Source: Haplomitrium mnioides (taxonomy: Eukaryota > Marchantiophyta > Haplomitriopsida > Calobryales). From it: DNA of 56,572 bases. Positions within the stretch are counted from its first letter, which is position 1. Each line of letters begins with the position of its first letter. The stretch lies in NCBI GenBank assembly GCA_049999725.1, contig JBNGIS010017758.1:1-56572 (forward strand). The letters run 5' to 3'. Below the pieces are notes generated by a model, which worked only from the letters and a program-made list of their open reading frames with translations, made no database searches and was not told the DNA's origin. The position numbers and the translations under genes were made by a program. Below are positions 43,730-54,775 of the stretch, piece after piece.

Positions 43730-44110
43730 AGACTCGTAAGTTTGTGCGCACACATGGGCTTGTGAGTCTATTTGCTTGTTGACTTGTGAGATAAGGTGTG
43801 CATGGACTACGAAGTCCATTAGTGTATGGACTCAAAAGTCTATGTGCGCATGGATTCACTAGTTCATGTGCACTTTGACTCATAATTTCCTATGTACCTA
43901 CACTCACAAGTCCAAACGCACATGGACTCTTGAGTCTCTTAGCAAAAGGACTCACAAGTCCACGCATGAATGGACTCATGAGTCTAGGTATGCTTGGACT
44001 TCTCAGTTCCCGCTTGCAATGACTCACGAGTCCATGCATTGATGGAGTCTTCAATCTAAGAGTACTCTAAGTTGAGAGTCCATGCAAGCATGAACCTATT
44101 GTAATTCAAG
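43730..44110 (+). repeat. Array G: degenerate 24-bp palindromic repeats before ParB-like copy 2
   Basis: Abuts the 20-bp boundary motif (43710-43729, one mismatch). Loose units such as GAGTCTATGTGCGCATGGATTC and AAGTCCAAACGCACATGGACTC. Corresponds to arrays A and D in the first intron of the other copies. Confidence 0.85.
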
Positions 44111-44159
44111 CAATTGTAATTTGACTTGTTATGGTTTTCTCACTTTAAGGTTTTTGATT

Positions 44160-45640
44160 CTCACACTTTTGTTCTATTTTAGTTTTTGTAGTTTGTTTCT
44201 ATCTTATTTTGTCAATGCATATGCAAATGCAAAGTGTGTTAAAAGGAACTTCATGAAATTTGCGTTTAGTCAAAAGTCTTTGAAGGTTAAACTTGGGTTG
44301 AATTCGGCTGAGTGCGCTCCTCATCCCGTGCGGCAACATTTGCAATCAGAACAACTAGTGGACCGTCAGCTCCAAAGAGAAGAAAAGCAGTCAAGCCGAC
44401 AAATAGCTTAAATAAAGAAAAAAATCGGCTTTGCAAAAGAAGAAACCAATGTAAGAACAATTGACTTAATCAGAGTCAGTCCCGTCACCGTCTCCCAAAG
44501 CTCTCATTCACAACCTTTCTCTTCTTCCTCTTTGTGCAGCTTTGAATAAAAGGTTGAGCTTGAGCCCGTGCCACAACCACTGACTTCAAGATCAAAACAA
44601 CAAGTGCTCAAAAGGCTAAGAACATTCCATGAGAAGGAACAAATTGATACTTAGAAAAGTTTTGAGGAAGATAAAAATAAAATTTACAAATTCTCTATCC
44701 AACACTATAGGGTTTGTGAAGAAGCAATAACAATTTTGCTGGACATCCTTCATTTGCCAAAGCCTGGAATGGTCAATTGAGGGCCTTTCTAGAAAAGGTG
44801 ATTGAATGAGAACTTTGTGGAGCAACTTGCCCAACACATTCTCACCAACAAGTATGCCTATTCATTCTTCATTGTGGCTGTAGAGCTGAAGTGCAAGTTA
44901 AAGAATAAACCAGAGTTTGTCATCAAAGACCCTAACAAATATATGAGATTGCAGAAGGCAATCATAGTGTTTGTGCAAGGCAGCTTTTGATCACAAAATA
45001 TGGAGCCAAAAAATCCAATGTTATCACTCTGTAATTGTTATGTTTACGTGAGGTTGACATTGACAGAAACCCAAATTTTGGTTATAGATGACAATTACGA
45101 TTACTGATATTGGTCAGAGATTACTTCCATCTAGAAGGTTGAATATTGGTATCAACAATATATGAAGAGCGAGATGATTTCATCTCAAAAGTTAAAGCAG
45201 ATGTTAGTCTTGGAGGCTTTGAAAATAAATCCAAAGTCCATTATTAAGAAGACCGCCACTTCTTAGAACAACTAGTTCCAATTGATCTTTGGTTGTGGGG
45301 AGCTTTGGGAGCTATAGCAGGCAATTTTCGGAATCTATAAGAAGAACTTGGTAAAAAAGCTAGAAGCTTAAAGTTAAAGATTCTTTGAGAATGAAGGACA
45401 TCAAGTCGATGCTTTGGAGGTCCCTTCAGGGTCTTTAAGATGAAACATAAATTTCCACTTTAAAAAGAGTAGAGGCCAAGGAGCTTTCAATTGAGAAGAT
45501 GTCTCACGAAGTAGAGAAACATAATGTTTTGACAGTAATGGTTAAATCTTTTTGTTTGGAGGTCTATTGTCCAACCTAGGAGGAGGCAAGGATGGAACAT
45601 CCCATCCATATAGTGGAATAAAAAAATGTCCTCTTTCTAT
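44160..45640 (+). pseudogene. ParB-like gene, second copy (no methyltransferase exon in the window)
   Basis: Blocks in the same order as the minus-strand gene: FVNAYANAKCVKRNFMKFA (44205-44265), a Ser/Lys-rich region, LNENFVEQLAQHILTNKYAY (44796-44860), LKNKPEFVIKDPNKY, and, after a one-base shift, YEIAEGNHSVCARQLLITKYG with the conserved GNH at 44957-44965. Then IDDNYDY, ITSI.KVEYWYQQYMKSEMISSQKL (45115-45195) and the linker MSHEVEKHNVLTVMV (about 45500-45550). Frameshifts and stops are frequent. Array H follows where the intron before the methyltransferase exon should be, and the gypsy element then interrupts it. Confidence 0.65.
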
Positions 45641-45744
45641 TCGAGTTTTGAGAAATTGTTAAGTCTATTTTTTTCATTTTGAATCATTTTTGTTTGTAAA
45701 TTTGCATTTTGATCTTTTGAATTCCTTTTGAATTCTAGGTTCTT

Positions 45745-46390
45745 CTTCTTGCCATTGAGTCCATGCACACATGAACTAAAGAGTCCAAGCATCTGGAATT
45801 TGAAGAGTCCCTACATGCAATGACTAAATAGTCAATGCATGTGTGGAGTAAAGAGTCCATACCCATGGACTCTTGGTAGTTTTAGAGCGTAGTGACTCTC
45901 ATAGTCCATGTGTGCAAAGACTCTTTGTAGCCCATATGTACCTATAGTAAAGACTCTAAGTGCTTGAACTACAAAGAGGCCATACGCACATGGACTATGG
46001 GAGTATTTATGATTCTTGACTACGAAGAGTCCACTCATACATGGACTATAAGAGTCCTTACGTGTCTGGACTACAAAGAGTCCATACACATGTAGACTTT
46101 TGGTAGTCCATGGGCGCATCATTTCTTCAAAATCCTTGTGCTTGGACTTTTGAATTCCATATGTCTATGCACTCTTCATAGTGCACTCACACTTGGAGTA
46201 AAGACTCTTAGCACTTGGGTTACAAAGAGTCTATGCATGCATAGACTATTGGAGTCTATGTGCACATGACCTACCTAGAGTCCATGTGCATATAGACCAT
46301 CAGAGTCTATGTATGGATGGACTACCAAGAGTTCATGCGCGCATTGACTCTCATTCCATACACACATATGTTTTAAGAGTTACTTTGTAA
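45745..46390 (+). repeat. Array H: palindromic repeats 3' of ParB-like copy 2
   Basis: Loose units such as AAGAGTCCATACACATG and ATTGAGTCCATGCACACATG, about 30-35 bp apart, up to the gypsy insertion. Position corresponds to array C in the minus-strand gene. Confidence 0.85.
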
Positions 46391-46430
46391 CTTGAAGGAC
46401 AACTCTTAGAGCCCCAAGACTAAAGACGTC

Positions 46431-48690
46431 TATAACTAGTGACAAGGAGCACTAAGGAGGAATTCAAGAGATCAGAGGTGGCATTGGCACAATTTCCCTC
46501 TTGTAAGTGTTGCGGCACCTCGAAAGCAGCGGATTGGCTTCAATCAGCAAAAAATAGCGGATCGACTAGATCCGAGGAAGGGAATGGAGCTGTGAAGGAG
46601 AAGGAAGGGAGGTTCACTGACGATGGGCTTGCAAGTTGCTTCAGAACGGAAACATGGAGTTGTGTCCACCCGCAAGGGGGGTACCACTAAAATTCAATGG
46701 AAGCAGAAAGGAGCATGTAAGTGTCATCAAAATGCATGAATCAAGGTCATAGCAGAGAGGAACATAGCGCCCACCGAAGGCGATCAGCCACAAGGAGGAA
46801 GAAGGATCCGAGACGCGGGGCGGAGATCAAAGTATAGCAGTGGGAGAAGAGGTCGAAGACAAAGAAAGGCCGCGAGACAAGCCTTCAGATGCCACACACC
46901 GGAGGCAAAGATTGGGGAGATAAAGGAATGGTCAGGGCCTTCGTGAGCAGCGACGGGGCTAGGGATTGGAGGACACTTTGATCCCTCATGCGTGAAACAA
47001 GTTTTGCTGGGATCCGCAACCCTTTCCTTCAATGTCTGCGAGTCTTAGCGGAAACGTGGCAAATTTGGAGGACTCCGGGAGATTCAGCGGATTACGTGGC
47101 AACTTTGGAAGACTTCGGAAGATTTAGCAGATTACGTGGCGTCTTCAGGGAGTCCGTGGGTCTTTGTGGGGTTGTAGCGGGTCCAAGGAGTCCGCGGATC
47201 TTTACGAAGAGGTGGCAGGCCCAGGGTGTCCATCGGGCTTCAACGGAGACGTAGCAGACGCGATAGGTCCGCGAGGCTTTGCGAAAACGTGGCGGGCTCA
47301 GGGTGTCTGCGATCAACCACAGAACTAGGTCAGCGCGTCGGTCCGCCTTCCCCTTTAAAAAAAATGTCATACGGCGCAGCTTCGGATTACGTGGCACTCC
47401 AGGAGAGCCCGTTGGATCCTTTGGGTCAGATGGAGGTCAACCACGGAACCAGGTCAGTGCATCGGTCTACCTTCCCCTTTGAAAACAGCGTCGGACGGCA
47501 CACCTTTGGATTACATGGCGCTTCAACAAGGCCCGTTGGATCCTTCGAGTCAGAGAAGAGTCAACCACAGATAGAGGTCAGCGTGGCATTCCACCTTCCT
47601 TGTTGAAAACGGTGTCAAACGGCGGCCACGGAAGAAAGTCAGCCTTGACACGTGGCACTTCAGAGGAGTCCGAGGGATCCTTTGAACTTCTCTGTTTGTC
47701 GGATTCTTCGAATTAGGATTCGCGGTCAACTACGGAGCAAGGTTAAAACGCCAGTCCAACTTCCAAGTTGAATGCGGCGTCAGATGGTGACAACAGATCC
47801 TGGGTTCCGCTGGATTCTGCGGACTCGAATCTGCGAGAATCTTCAGACTCAAATCCGCGAGATTCCTTCGGACTCCTTTTCCGCGGGATTCTTCGAAACT
47901 CTGTTCCGATGGGTTCTTTGGACTTGGGTTCCGTGGGAATCTTTAGAATCTTAACCCGCAAGATTCCTTGGACTTGACCCCGTATGACCATTATACTTGG
48001 CATCATTTTGTGAATAGGAGAGACATGTGTCGCAACATCCGTGTCTGAGCCTAACGAGAATAACAATATTTCAAACAGGAAGGATTCTCAAAGGCGGAAG
48101 CTTGGGGAGTATACATCGACGGGATTCAAATTCGATGGGGTTGATGTGCAAGCAAGCTAGAGACGCGTAAGCAATCTCGGGATGAGGAAAACACCATGAG
48201 CTAAGGCAGAGCTGGGATTCCAATGAAAAATTACGTGAAGCGAGTGTACTCGCACTAGGGGCTAGCAAGGGTGGAGGTGGACTGGAGGGGCGCCGAGAAT
48301 CACTGGGCGGGGAGCTCTAGAGGCTCGGGAGATCTAGGTGAACTCATCCCTGCGAGTGGACCAAGAGCGGAGGTGGATCGATATGGAAGATTCCAAGGGG
48401 ATCCGTTCTATTGAGAATTCGGGAGAGACTGCCAAGTGGGATCTTGGGGTCGTCTCTGCATTCTTTGTGCGGGAGCATCAACCTAGAGTGCTTAGAGTGC
48501 ACTCTAGTGTTATCTTTCAAGTGGAGCTGAGAAGATGGTGGTTGCGTGAGTGCCCGCGCACTGCAAAGAAGACCTATTCGAGGCTCAGAGGTGAAGTGAG
48601 CTACCCGCAGTCGGGAGGACTGTCTTCTAGAGGTGGAAGTGAAAGAAATCCTCTTCTGAGCTTGAGGAAGTAAATCCAGGACTTCTAGCA
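46431..48690 (+). repeat. 5' LTR of gypsy element 2 (3' boundary uncertain)
   Basis: Homology with the 3' LTR starts at ACTAGTGACAAGGAGC (46435); the expected TGTCA start has decayed to TATAA. It contains the repeated ACGTGGC motif, three or four subrepeats of about 120 bp at 47300-47640 (AACCA(C/A)GGAACCAGGTCAG, GTCGGTCCGCCTTCC, ACGGCG), and about five short repeats of TCCGCGAGATTC(C/T)TTGGAC type at 47800-47980. The end is set only by homology to the other LTRs at 6371 and 311; no primer site was found. Confidence 0.75.
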
Positions 48691-49859
48691 ATGGAAGTTG
48701 AAAACTATCTGGAAGAAGGGTGTGTGTGTGGGAGCTGATGTGAAGGATTGAGGCGGTAAGTTTCTCCAAAAGGGAGGAGTCTGCTGGGAGATCAGTTCCA
48801 GTGGTCTTGTAAGGCCTCTGTTTTGATGTAGTGCAGTGTATGTGTGTGTGTTGCATTTGTGTATAATTCTATTAGTTAGATTTGCATTCTGATTATATAA
48901 TATAAGAGACAAGTAGAATTATGATCATACAAGTACCAATTGTGCAGACCTTGGGACAGCCTTTGAAGGGGCAGTCAATTCCCTTGGCATAGTCTTGTGA
49001 CCTTAGGGTTAGTGCATTCTGCTCATGACTCTATTTTATTGTGTAAGGAACATTTCAGATTATAAGTAGGCAGGAATTCTCTTTACTCAGACCCAGGGAC
49101 AACCTTGAGAGGGGGAGTCAAGTCCCATGTTATTGTTCATTAGCACATGGTTCATTACGTTCTGTCCCTGAAGTATATCCAAGGTGGCAGGGTCCAGATT
49201 TGGGACCCTTGAATTACATTGAAAGATTTCCACAAGAGATACTTGGGTGGTGTATGTGTATACTTTGGTATTGTGGATGAATGAGCAGTCAGTCTCTGAT
49301 GTGAATGTGGAGGTGAGGAAAAGGCTTATACGATAGGAGAGATTCCTTAAAGCCTCAAAGTGGTAACTAGATAGGGGCCATCTCAGAAAAGAACCTTAAT
49401 ACCTTGTTTTTGTCCTCCTCTGCCTTCCAAGTGGCATCTGTGAAGGTTAAGGCCTGAAGGAGGGGAGTGACATGAATCTTTGGTGCTAGAAAGAGGGCCA
49501 AAGTTTGCAGAAACGTGAGACCAACCTGAGGCCAAGATATCACTTTGTGCATTAGAGACCCAAAGTCAAATTGTGGAGACGAATTCCGAAAAATAGAGCA
49601 ACTAGTTGTGAGACTGTTGAGGAAGAGTGGCGGAAGGCATAGGCTTGTGGGTGGAAGTGCCCGTGGCTAGTGCTGGGATGGCCAATCCGGTACCCCCTTC
49701 CAGGCTTCGGGGCCGATTCAAATATAAATCCTTCAAGGGTCATCCAAAGTACATCATCGCAAGGGGGCCAGTAAAGGGAAGTACAGGAGGAGTGAACCCG
49801 AACCCGAGGCGAGCAAGAAGCCAAGGGGGAGGGATCGAATTGAGGAGCTGAGTTCCAAG
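48691..49859 (+). other. Leader of gypsy element 2
   Basis: No sense-strand gene. GAGGGGGAGTCAAGTCCC at 49108 and GAAGGGGCAGTCAATTCCC at 48965 are two copies of one motif. On the minus strand 49367-49552 contains LTFTDATWKAEEDKNKVLRF, reminiscent of a chromodomain end. From about 49795 an Arg/Lys-rich segment (EPEPRRARSQGG), matching the upstream part of element 1's gag, leads into gag. Confidence 0.5.
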
Positions 49860-50780
49860 ATGGAGGCGATGAACATCCTCTTGGCAGGAATTAAATCGGA
49901 GGGCAGGCCCTACCCACCAGGAGAGTCAGAGTGTGATGCGTGAGGTGTAAACAACATGGTCACTCCCCTCATGAATGTCTAGCAGAAAACATTACGGTAC
50001 ACTATGTACGGGAGGAGGCACCAGAGTACGTAAAAGAAGAGGTGGAGTATGTGATGGAAGAGGCCTTGGAGACAGTTTATCAAATCAGTGGGGGCCTCAT
50101 ACTATGCTAAGCAAGCCAACGGGGGGAGCAGAGGGTCAGAGAATCAGTGGGGTGGGCTGCCAATCGGCCACCCCGAACAACAATTATGGTATGTTGGAAT
50201 TGTGGCCAGCTCGACTGCCCACATTTCCTCTAACTGTCCGTAGCCGCGGAAAAGTGGCTACGGCCAACCGACTGCCTTATGCTTCCAGTGCAAGAAGAAA
50301 ATGCATGTGGCGGTCAATTGCTCTCTTACCCGAAGGCATGATGCATCCCACGGACCATGCGCTAATCCTCCTCCCCCCGCAATTGTCAACCTCATAGCCT
50401 TGGAAACGGAAGAGGAAGCGGAATTTCTTGGGTGGGAGACACCCGCTCTTAAAGATTGCTTCCGAGTGGTGACCAGAGCTGGGGCAAAGGCCAAAAAGAA
50501 GTGCTAGAGAAAAATCGATCGGAAAGCCAAGAAGGGGACAACTCAAGCAACCTCGTCCTGGAGTGACTCGAATTATCAGAGAGATAATCCAAAGTGGTTC
50601 TATCCAAAGCAATAAGACCATGTAAGGAAGCAATTAGAGGCTCTTGAAGCCTTGGAGGAGGAGCAGGCATCGGTGGAGACCCTCAAGGAGGTCCGCAAGC
50701 AGCAAGGAGGGATCAAGGAGGCAGGGGCGAAGATCGCAGCTCCAGAAGATGGCACAAAACCCATCCCATACAGCATTTAG
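49860..50780 (+). pseudogene. Gag of gypsy element 2, broken
   Basis: Matches element 1 gag: MEAMNILLA start at 49860, zinc knuckle CWNCGQL-D at about 50190 (disrupted after the second Cys), and CFQCKKKMHVAVNC at about 50283. The acidic PPPPAIVNLIALETEEEAEF segment is at 50372 and the NPKWFYPKQ region near 50590. Stops and shifts at 49944, 50086, 50506 and 50612. It would be the structural polyprotein. Confidence 0.8.
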
Positions 50781-51780
50781 GCGGATGTGAGGGACTACCT
50801 TGTTATAGCCACAATGGGCCAACTCATCAAGGACAGCCCGCTATACCAAAGGCAGCTCCGAGAATTACTGATAGGAGCTAAGAGGAGGAGAAGGCTTCCT
50901 CGAGTAGGAGCTCCAGCGGATCTATAGCTAGTGTGTGAGGACAAAGGGGCCCCAGAGATTGACATATAGATCGCGGGGTGCACACTGTCGTTGGTGCCCG
51001 TAGACGGAGGGGCATGAGTAAACATAATGGTGGAGGAGACTGCTCACAAGCTGAGATTCACAGAATTCCAACATACCGCCAGAATTATGAAGCTAGCGGA
51101 TGGATCACGGGTGAAGCTATTAGGCTCCCTCCTCCAAGTACCAACCTTCATCGGAGGAAAGGAGTTTAAGCTGAACTACCTGGTCATGCAGCCAGCCAGA
51201 GCGTCCCTCTATGCTATACTAATCGGAAGACCCTAGCTGTATGGAGCCCGAGTCTTGCACAACTGGGGGAATTCCACCTTGGTGTTTGGCCCCGAGAAGG
51301 CAGTAGTGCTTTAGGGACCTGTTCCTCACTTAGAGGAAACACAATCAGAAGAGGAGTATAACAGTGAGTGGTCTGAGGAGGAGGAAGAGTCGGAATATCA
51401 CTACTGGGTGCAGATGGTGAGCGAGGCCACAGAGGAAGATCTGTTGGAAGAGGGTGTGGTGTACGTAAACTAGATTGAATTATTTGAGTACACAAGAACA
51501 GAGCACCATTTGGGAGAATCCACGGAAGAGTTGGCAAGGAATGAAGGCACCACGGTCGGAAGGAAGGAAGGATCAGAAGTGTCTCATCAGAGGCAAGAGA
51601 TGGACACATGAAGGTCCAAAGAATCTCTTCGTGTGGAGGGAGGGTTGCGATTGGTAACCCTGATGTTGGAGGGAGAAACACATGGGAGAAATGAGATGGG
51701 GGTGGTGCGGGAAGCCCAACACAAGCAATTGGTGGTCCGAGAAGGACATACATTTCAAATAGACTCCCAACTGCCCAAAG
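50781..51780 (+). pseudogene. Protease region of gypsy element 2
   Basis: ATMGQLIKDSPLYQRQLREL, then VPVDGGA-stop-VNIMVEETAHKLRF (active-site position about 51000-51045), and ASLYAILIGRP. An acidic linker (YNSEWSEEEEESEYHYWVQM) follows. In-frame stops fall exactly where element 1 has Q or R (50779, 50926, 50968, 51016), plus TAGs at 51235, 51313 and 51472. The frame is otherwise intact. Confidence 0.82.
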
Positions 51781-52800
51781 AATCGAAGCGAGCCTTCACC
51801 CATCTTCTAAATAACTTCAGTGACGCCTTTGCCTAGAGTCACGTGGATTTAAAGAGAGTCCCGAGGGAATTGGGGGAGCATCGGATTGACTTGGAGCCCA
51901 CAGCGATCTCGGTGAGACAATGCCAATATAGAATGAACCCCAGATTCTCCTTGCTGGTGAAGGAGGAAATTGACAAGCTACTGGAGGCCAACTTCATCTA
52001 CCCGATATTGAATAGTGAATGGGTGTCCCCAATGGTAGTGGTGCCTAAGAAATTGGGGCAAGATGGTGAAAGGAAAATCTAAGTGTGCCAGGATTTTCGG
52101 AAGCTAAATGAGGCCACGAAGAAGGACCACTATTCGTTGCCTTTCACGGATGGGGTGCTAGATTTGGTGGCGGGGCAAGAAGTTTATAGCTTCCTTGATG
52201 GGTACTTCAGGTATAATCAAATTTGGATCCGAGAGGAGGATGAGCTCAAAATAGCATTCACCATGGAATGGGGGGTGTTTGCCTTCCAAAGAATGCCATT
52301 CGGATTATGCAATGCATTAGGTACTTTTCAACGTATGATGATGAACATCTTCCATGACTACCTAATGAGATTCTTGGAGGTCTTCATCGACGATTTCGTG
52401 GTGTATGGTAAGCTAGAGGATCACGAGCTGGATGTGAGGCTCACCTTTCAACGATGCAGAGAGACGGGGCTGAGATTACACTCGAGCAAATGTTTCTTCG
52501 GAGTGAGAGAAGGGATTCTCCTTGGACATTGGATTTCTAGTAGGGGCATCGAAGTGGATCAAGAGAAGATAGCCATTTGGATAAATGTCTCCTGCTCGAC
52601 TAACTTGAAGGAGGTGCAAGGATTCTTGGGGTGCGTAGGATGTTACAGAAGGTTTATCGACCAATTTGCCTTAGTGGCTCTACCCCTCACCCAAATGACC
52701 AAGGGGGGTAGCACCTTTGAGGTCACTCCTGAAAGGCTGGCAAGCTTCATAGAATTGAAGAGGAAATTGGCAAGTGCCCTTGTTTTAGTGCCTCCCAACT
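51781..52800 (+). pseudogene. Reverse transcriptase of gypsy element 2
   Basis: RNA-dependent DNA polymerase blocks: EIDKLLEANFIYPI and WVSPMVVVPKK (51970-52050), CQDFRKLNEATKKDHYSLPF (52086-52145), YSFLDGYFRYNQI (52185-52222), FAFQRMPFGLCNALGTFQRMM (52280-52340), and the catalytic FIDDF at about 52383. The thumb (LGHWISSRGIEVD) and FLGCVGCYRRFI follow. Stops at 51835 (W position), 52081 and 52801. The frame is continuous for 239 residues from 52083. Confidence 0.92.
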
Positions 52801-53170
52801 AGGGGCGAGAATTCCATGTGATGATTGATGTGTCCAGCTTCTGCATCGAGGCGATGTTGAGCCAGATGGATGAGAAGGAGTGGGATCATCTGATTTATTT
52901 TGCTAGCAGGCTATTGGCCCTATCAGAGAAGAATTACTTTGCCACGGATCGAGAGGCCTTGAGAATTATTTATGCCTTCAAGAAATTCAAGCATTACTTG
53001 CTGCATTACAAGGTGATCTTCCATACCGATCACAATGCACTCAAGTACATGGTGAATAAACTAGATGTGACCGGACATATTGCAAGGTAGGTGCTTCTCC
53101 TGCAGGAATTCAACTTTGAAGTAAGGATCAAACCCGAGAGGAAGCACAACAATGCCGACTTCTTCTCCAG
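52801..53170 (+). pseudogene. RNase H of gypsy element 2
   Basis: FHVMIDVSSFCIEAMLSQ (first D), YFASRLLALSEKNYFATDREAL (E region), VIFHTDHNALKYMV (D), LLQEFNFEVRIKPERKHNNADFFSRI. This is the classical Ty3/gypsy RNase H. A TAG at 53088 replaces the W usually found before VLLLQEF. Confidence 0.9.
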
Positions 53171-54503
53171 GATTGCTAGACCAATCAATCAAGAGGAGGT
53201 GAGTGATGCATTTCCGGATGAGGACTTGTTTCAAGTAAAAGCTCCAAGGGCCACGGAGTATGCTGTTATAACGGAATTCCTCTATTCCGCACAAATTCCG
53301 AAGGACAACAACAGAGAGGAAGTTGTTGTATTCCTCAGGAAGGTGAAACCATACCTACTGATCAAAGGAGTGTTGCACAAGAGGGGGTATGATGGTATGA
53401 TCAGATGCTGCCTAGAGCGGGATCAATCCACAGTGGTAATGCGGGCCCTGCATGGAGAGGAAGTGGGAGGCCATTTTGTAGCAGACACCACCATCAAGAA
53501 AATTTTGGATGCAAGGTATTGGTGGCCCACTCTTCACAAAGATGTGCACTTCTGGGTGAAGAGGTGCGATACGTGCAAGAGGATGGGGAGACCAGCAGCT
53601 AATCAACATCATCCCTTGGTTCCCATTATCCCCCTGGCACCCTTTGAAAAGTGGGGGATTGATTTCATTGGCCCAATTGCACCCTCCACTCATAGGGGCA
53701 ATAGATACATCTTGCTTGCCACGGACTATGCAACCAAGTGGGTGGAAGCCAGAGCCACTCGGAAGGATGATGCCAGGACGGTGGCTACCTTCCTCTATGA
53801 ATAAATGTTCTGCAGATTCAGGCCCCTGTTGGAGCTGGTGAGTGATCAAGGCACCCATTTCATCAATCAGGTAGTCCGAGACCTGACTACCAGATACTTG
53901 GTCAAGCATCGCCGCACCACAGCCTATCATCCCAAGGCTAATAGGCTTACCGAAAGGGCCAATGGGATCATGGGTAAGATCTTTAGCAAGACGGTGGCAG
54001 CCAACAAGGCGGATTGGGATCTCAAGCTGCTCACCGCAACCCATGCCTACAATCTGGTGTACAAGACCACAACGGGCTACTGCTCCTATTTCTTGGTCTT
54101 TGGACAGCATGCTCTGGTGCCAATGGAATATGAGGTGCACACCAAGCGATTGCTAGAACATGAGAGAATGGCAGAGGATCAAAGCAAGAGGGAGAGACTT
54201 TATCAGTTGGATAGCCTGGAGGAAACCAGAGAGCTAGCCCAAGGAAGATTGGAGCACCAACAACAATTGCGGAAGCGACATCACAATAAGAGCCTGAAAC
54301 CGACTGACCTCTGGGAGGGGAACCTTGTGCTGATGTATGACAACAGGTTTGTGCATTTTCTTGAGAAACTACACATAGGATGGATGGGCCCCTTTGTGTT
54401 GAAGAAACTACATCGGAATGGGTCAGCCAAATTGGAGACATTGGAGGGTCACAAGTTCACCAATCGAGTGCACTTCGACCAACTCAAGAGGTACGTAAAC
54501 TAG
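53171..54503 (+). pseudogene. Integrase of gypsy element 2
   Basis: Zinc domain HGEEVGGHFVADTTIKKI...CDTCKRMGR (H-H-C-C, 53450-53590). Catalytic core: D in WGIDFIGP (about 53656), D in LVSDQGTHF (about 53841), E in RLTERANGIMG (about 53950). The C-terminal part ends FVLKKLHRNGSAKLETLEGH, VHFDQLKRYVN and a stop at 54501. One TAA at 53802 replaces a probable Q. No chromodomain is visible. Confidence 0.92.
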
Positions 54504-54775
54504 GAGGAGGAAGGAGGGGGGCCAAGTATGATCCAATCAAAGATTCTTGGCCATGAAGGATGAATGTGTGTGTGAGTGTGGTTGGATGTGTTGTGTGGGT
54601 GAGTTTATAGGGTGTGTGAGTTGTTATGTATGTGAGTGTGTGGGGGGGCGTTTTGTGAAACTGTACTGCAGCAACTTCGGGAGCCAGATAGTGACCACTA
54701 TAGAAGAGGCAACCAGCAGATTGGTGAACGGGGGAGGGTGTTTGCGAGGTCGCTTCACACTCAAAGGGGGAGTTA
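54504..54775 (+). other. 3' untranslated end and polypurine tract of gypsy element 2
   Basis: GT-rich stretch with repeated GTGTGTGAGT, then TCACACTCAAAGGGGGAGTTA directly before the LTR. The same arrangement is found in element 1 at 4031-4150. Confidence 0.85.

Noticed and set aside
53412-54140. 242-residue minus-strand ORF
   Set aside because: Exact shadow of the gypsy integrase coding strand, which has HHCC and DDE motifs.
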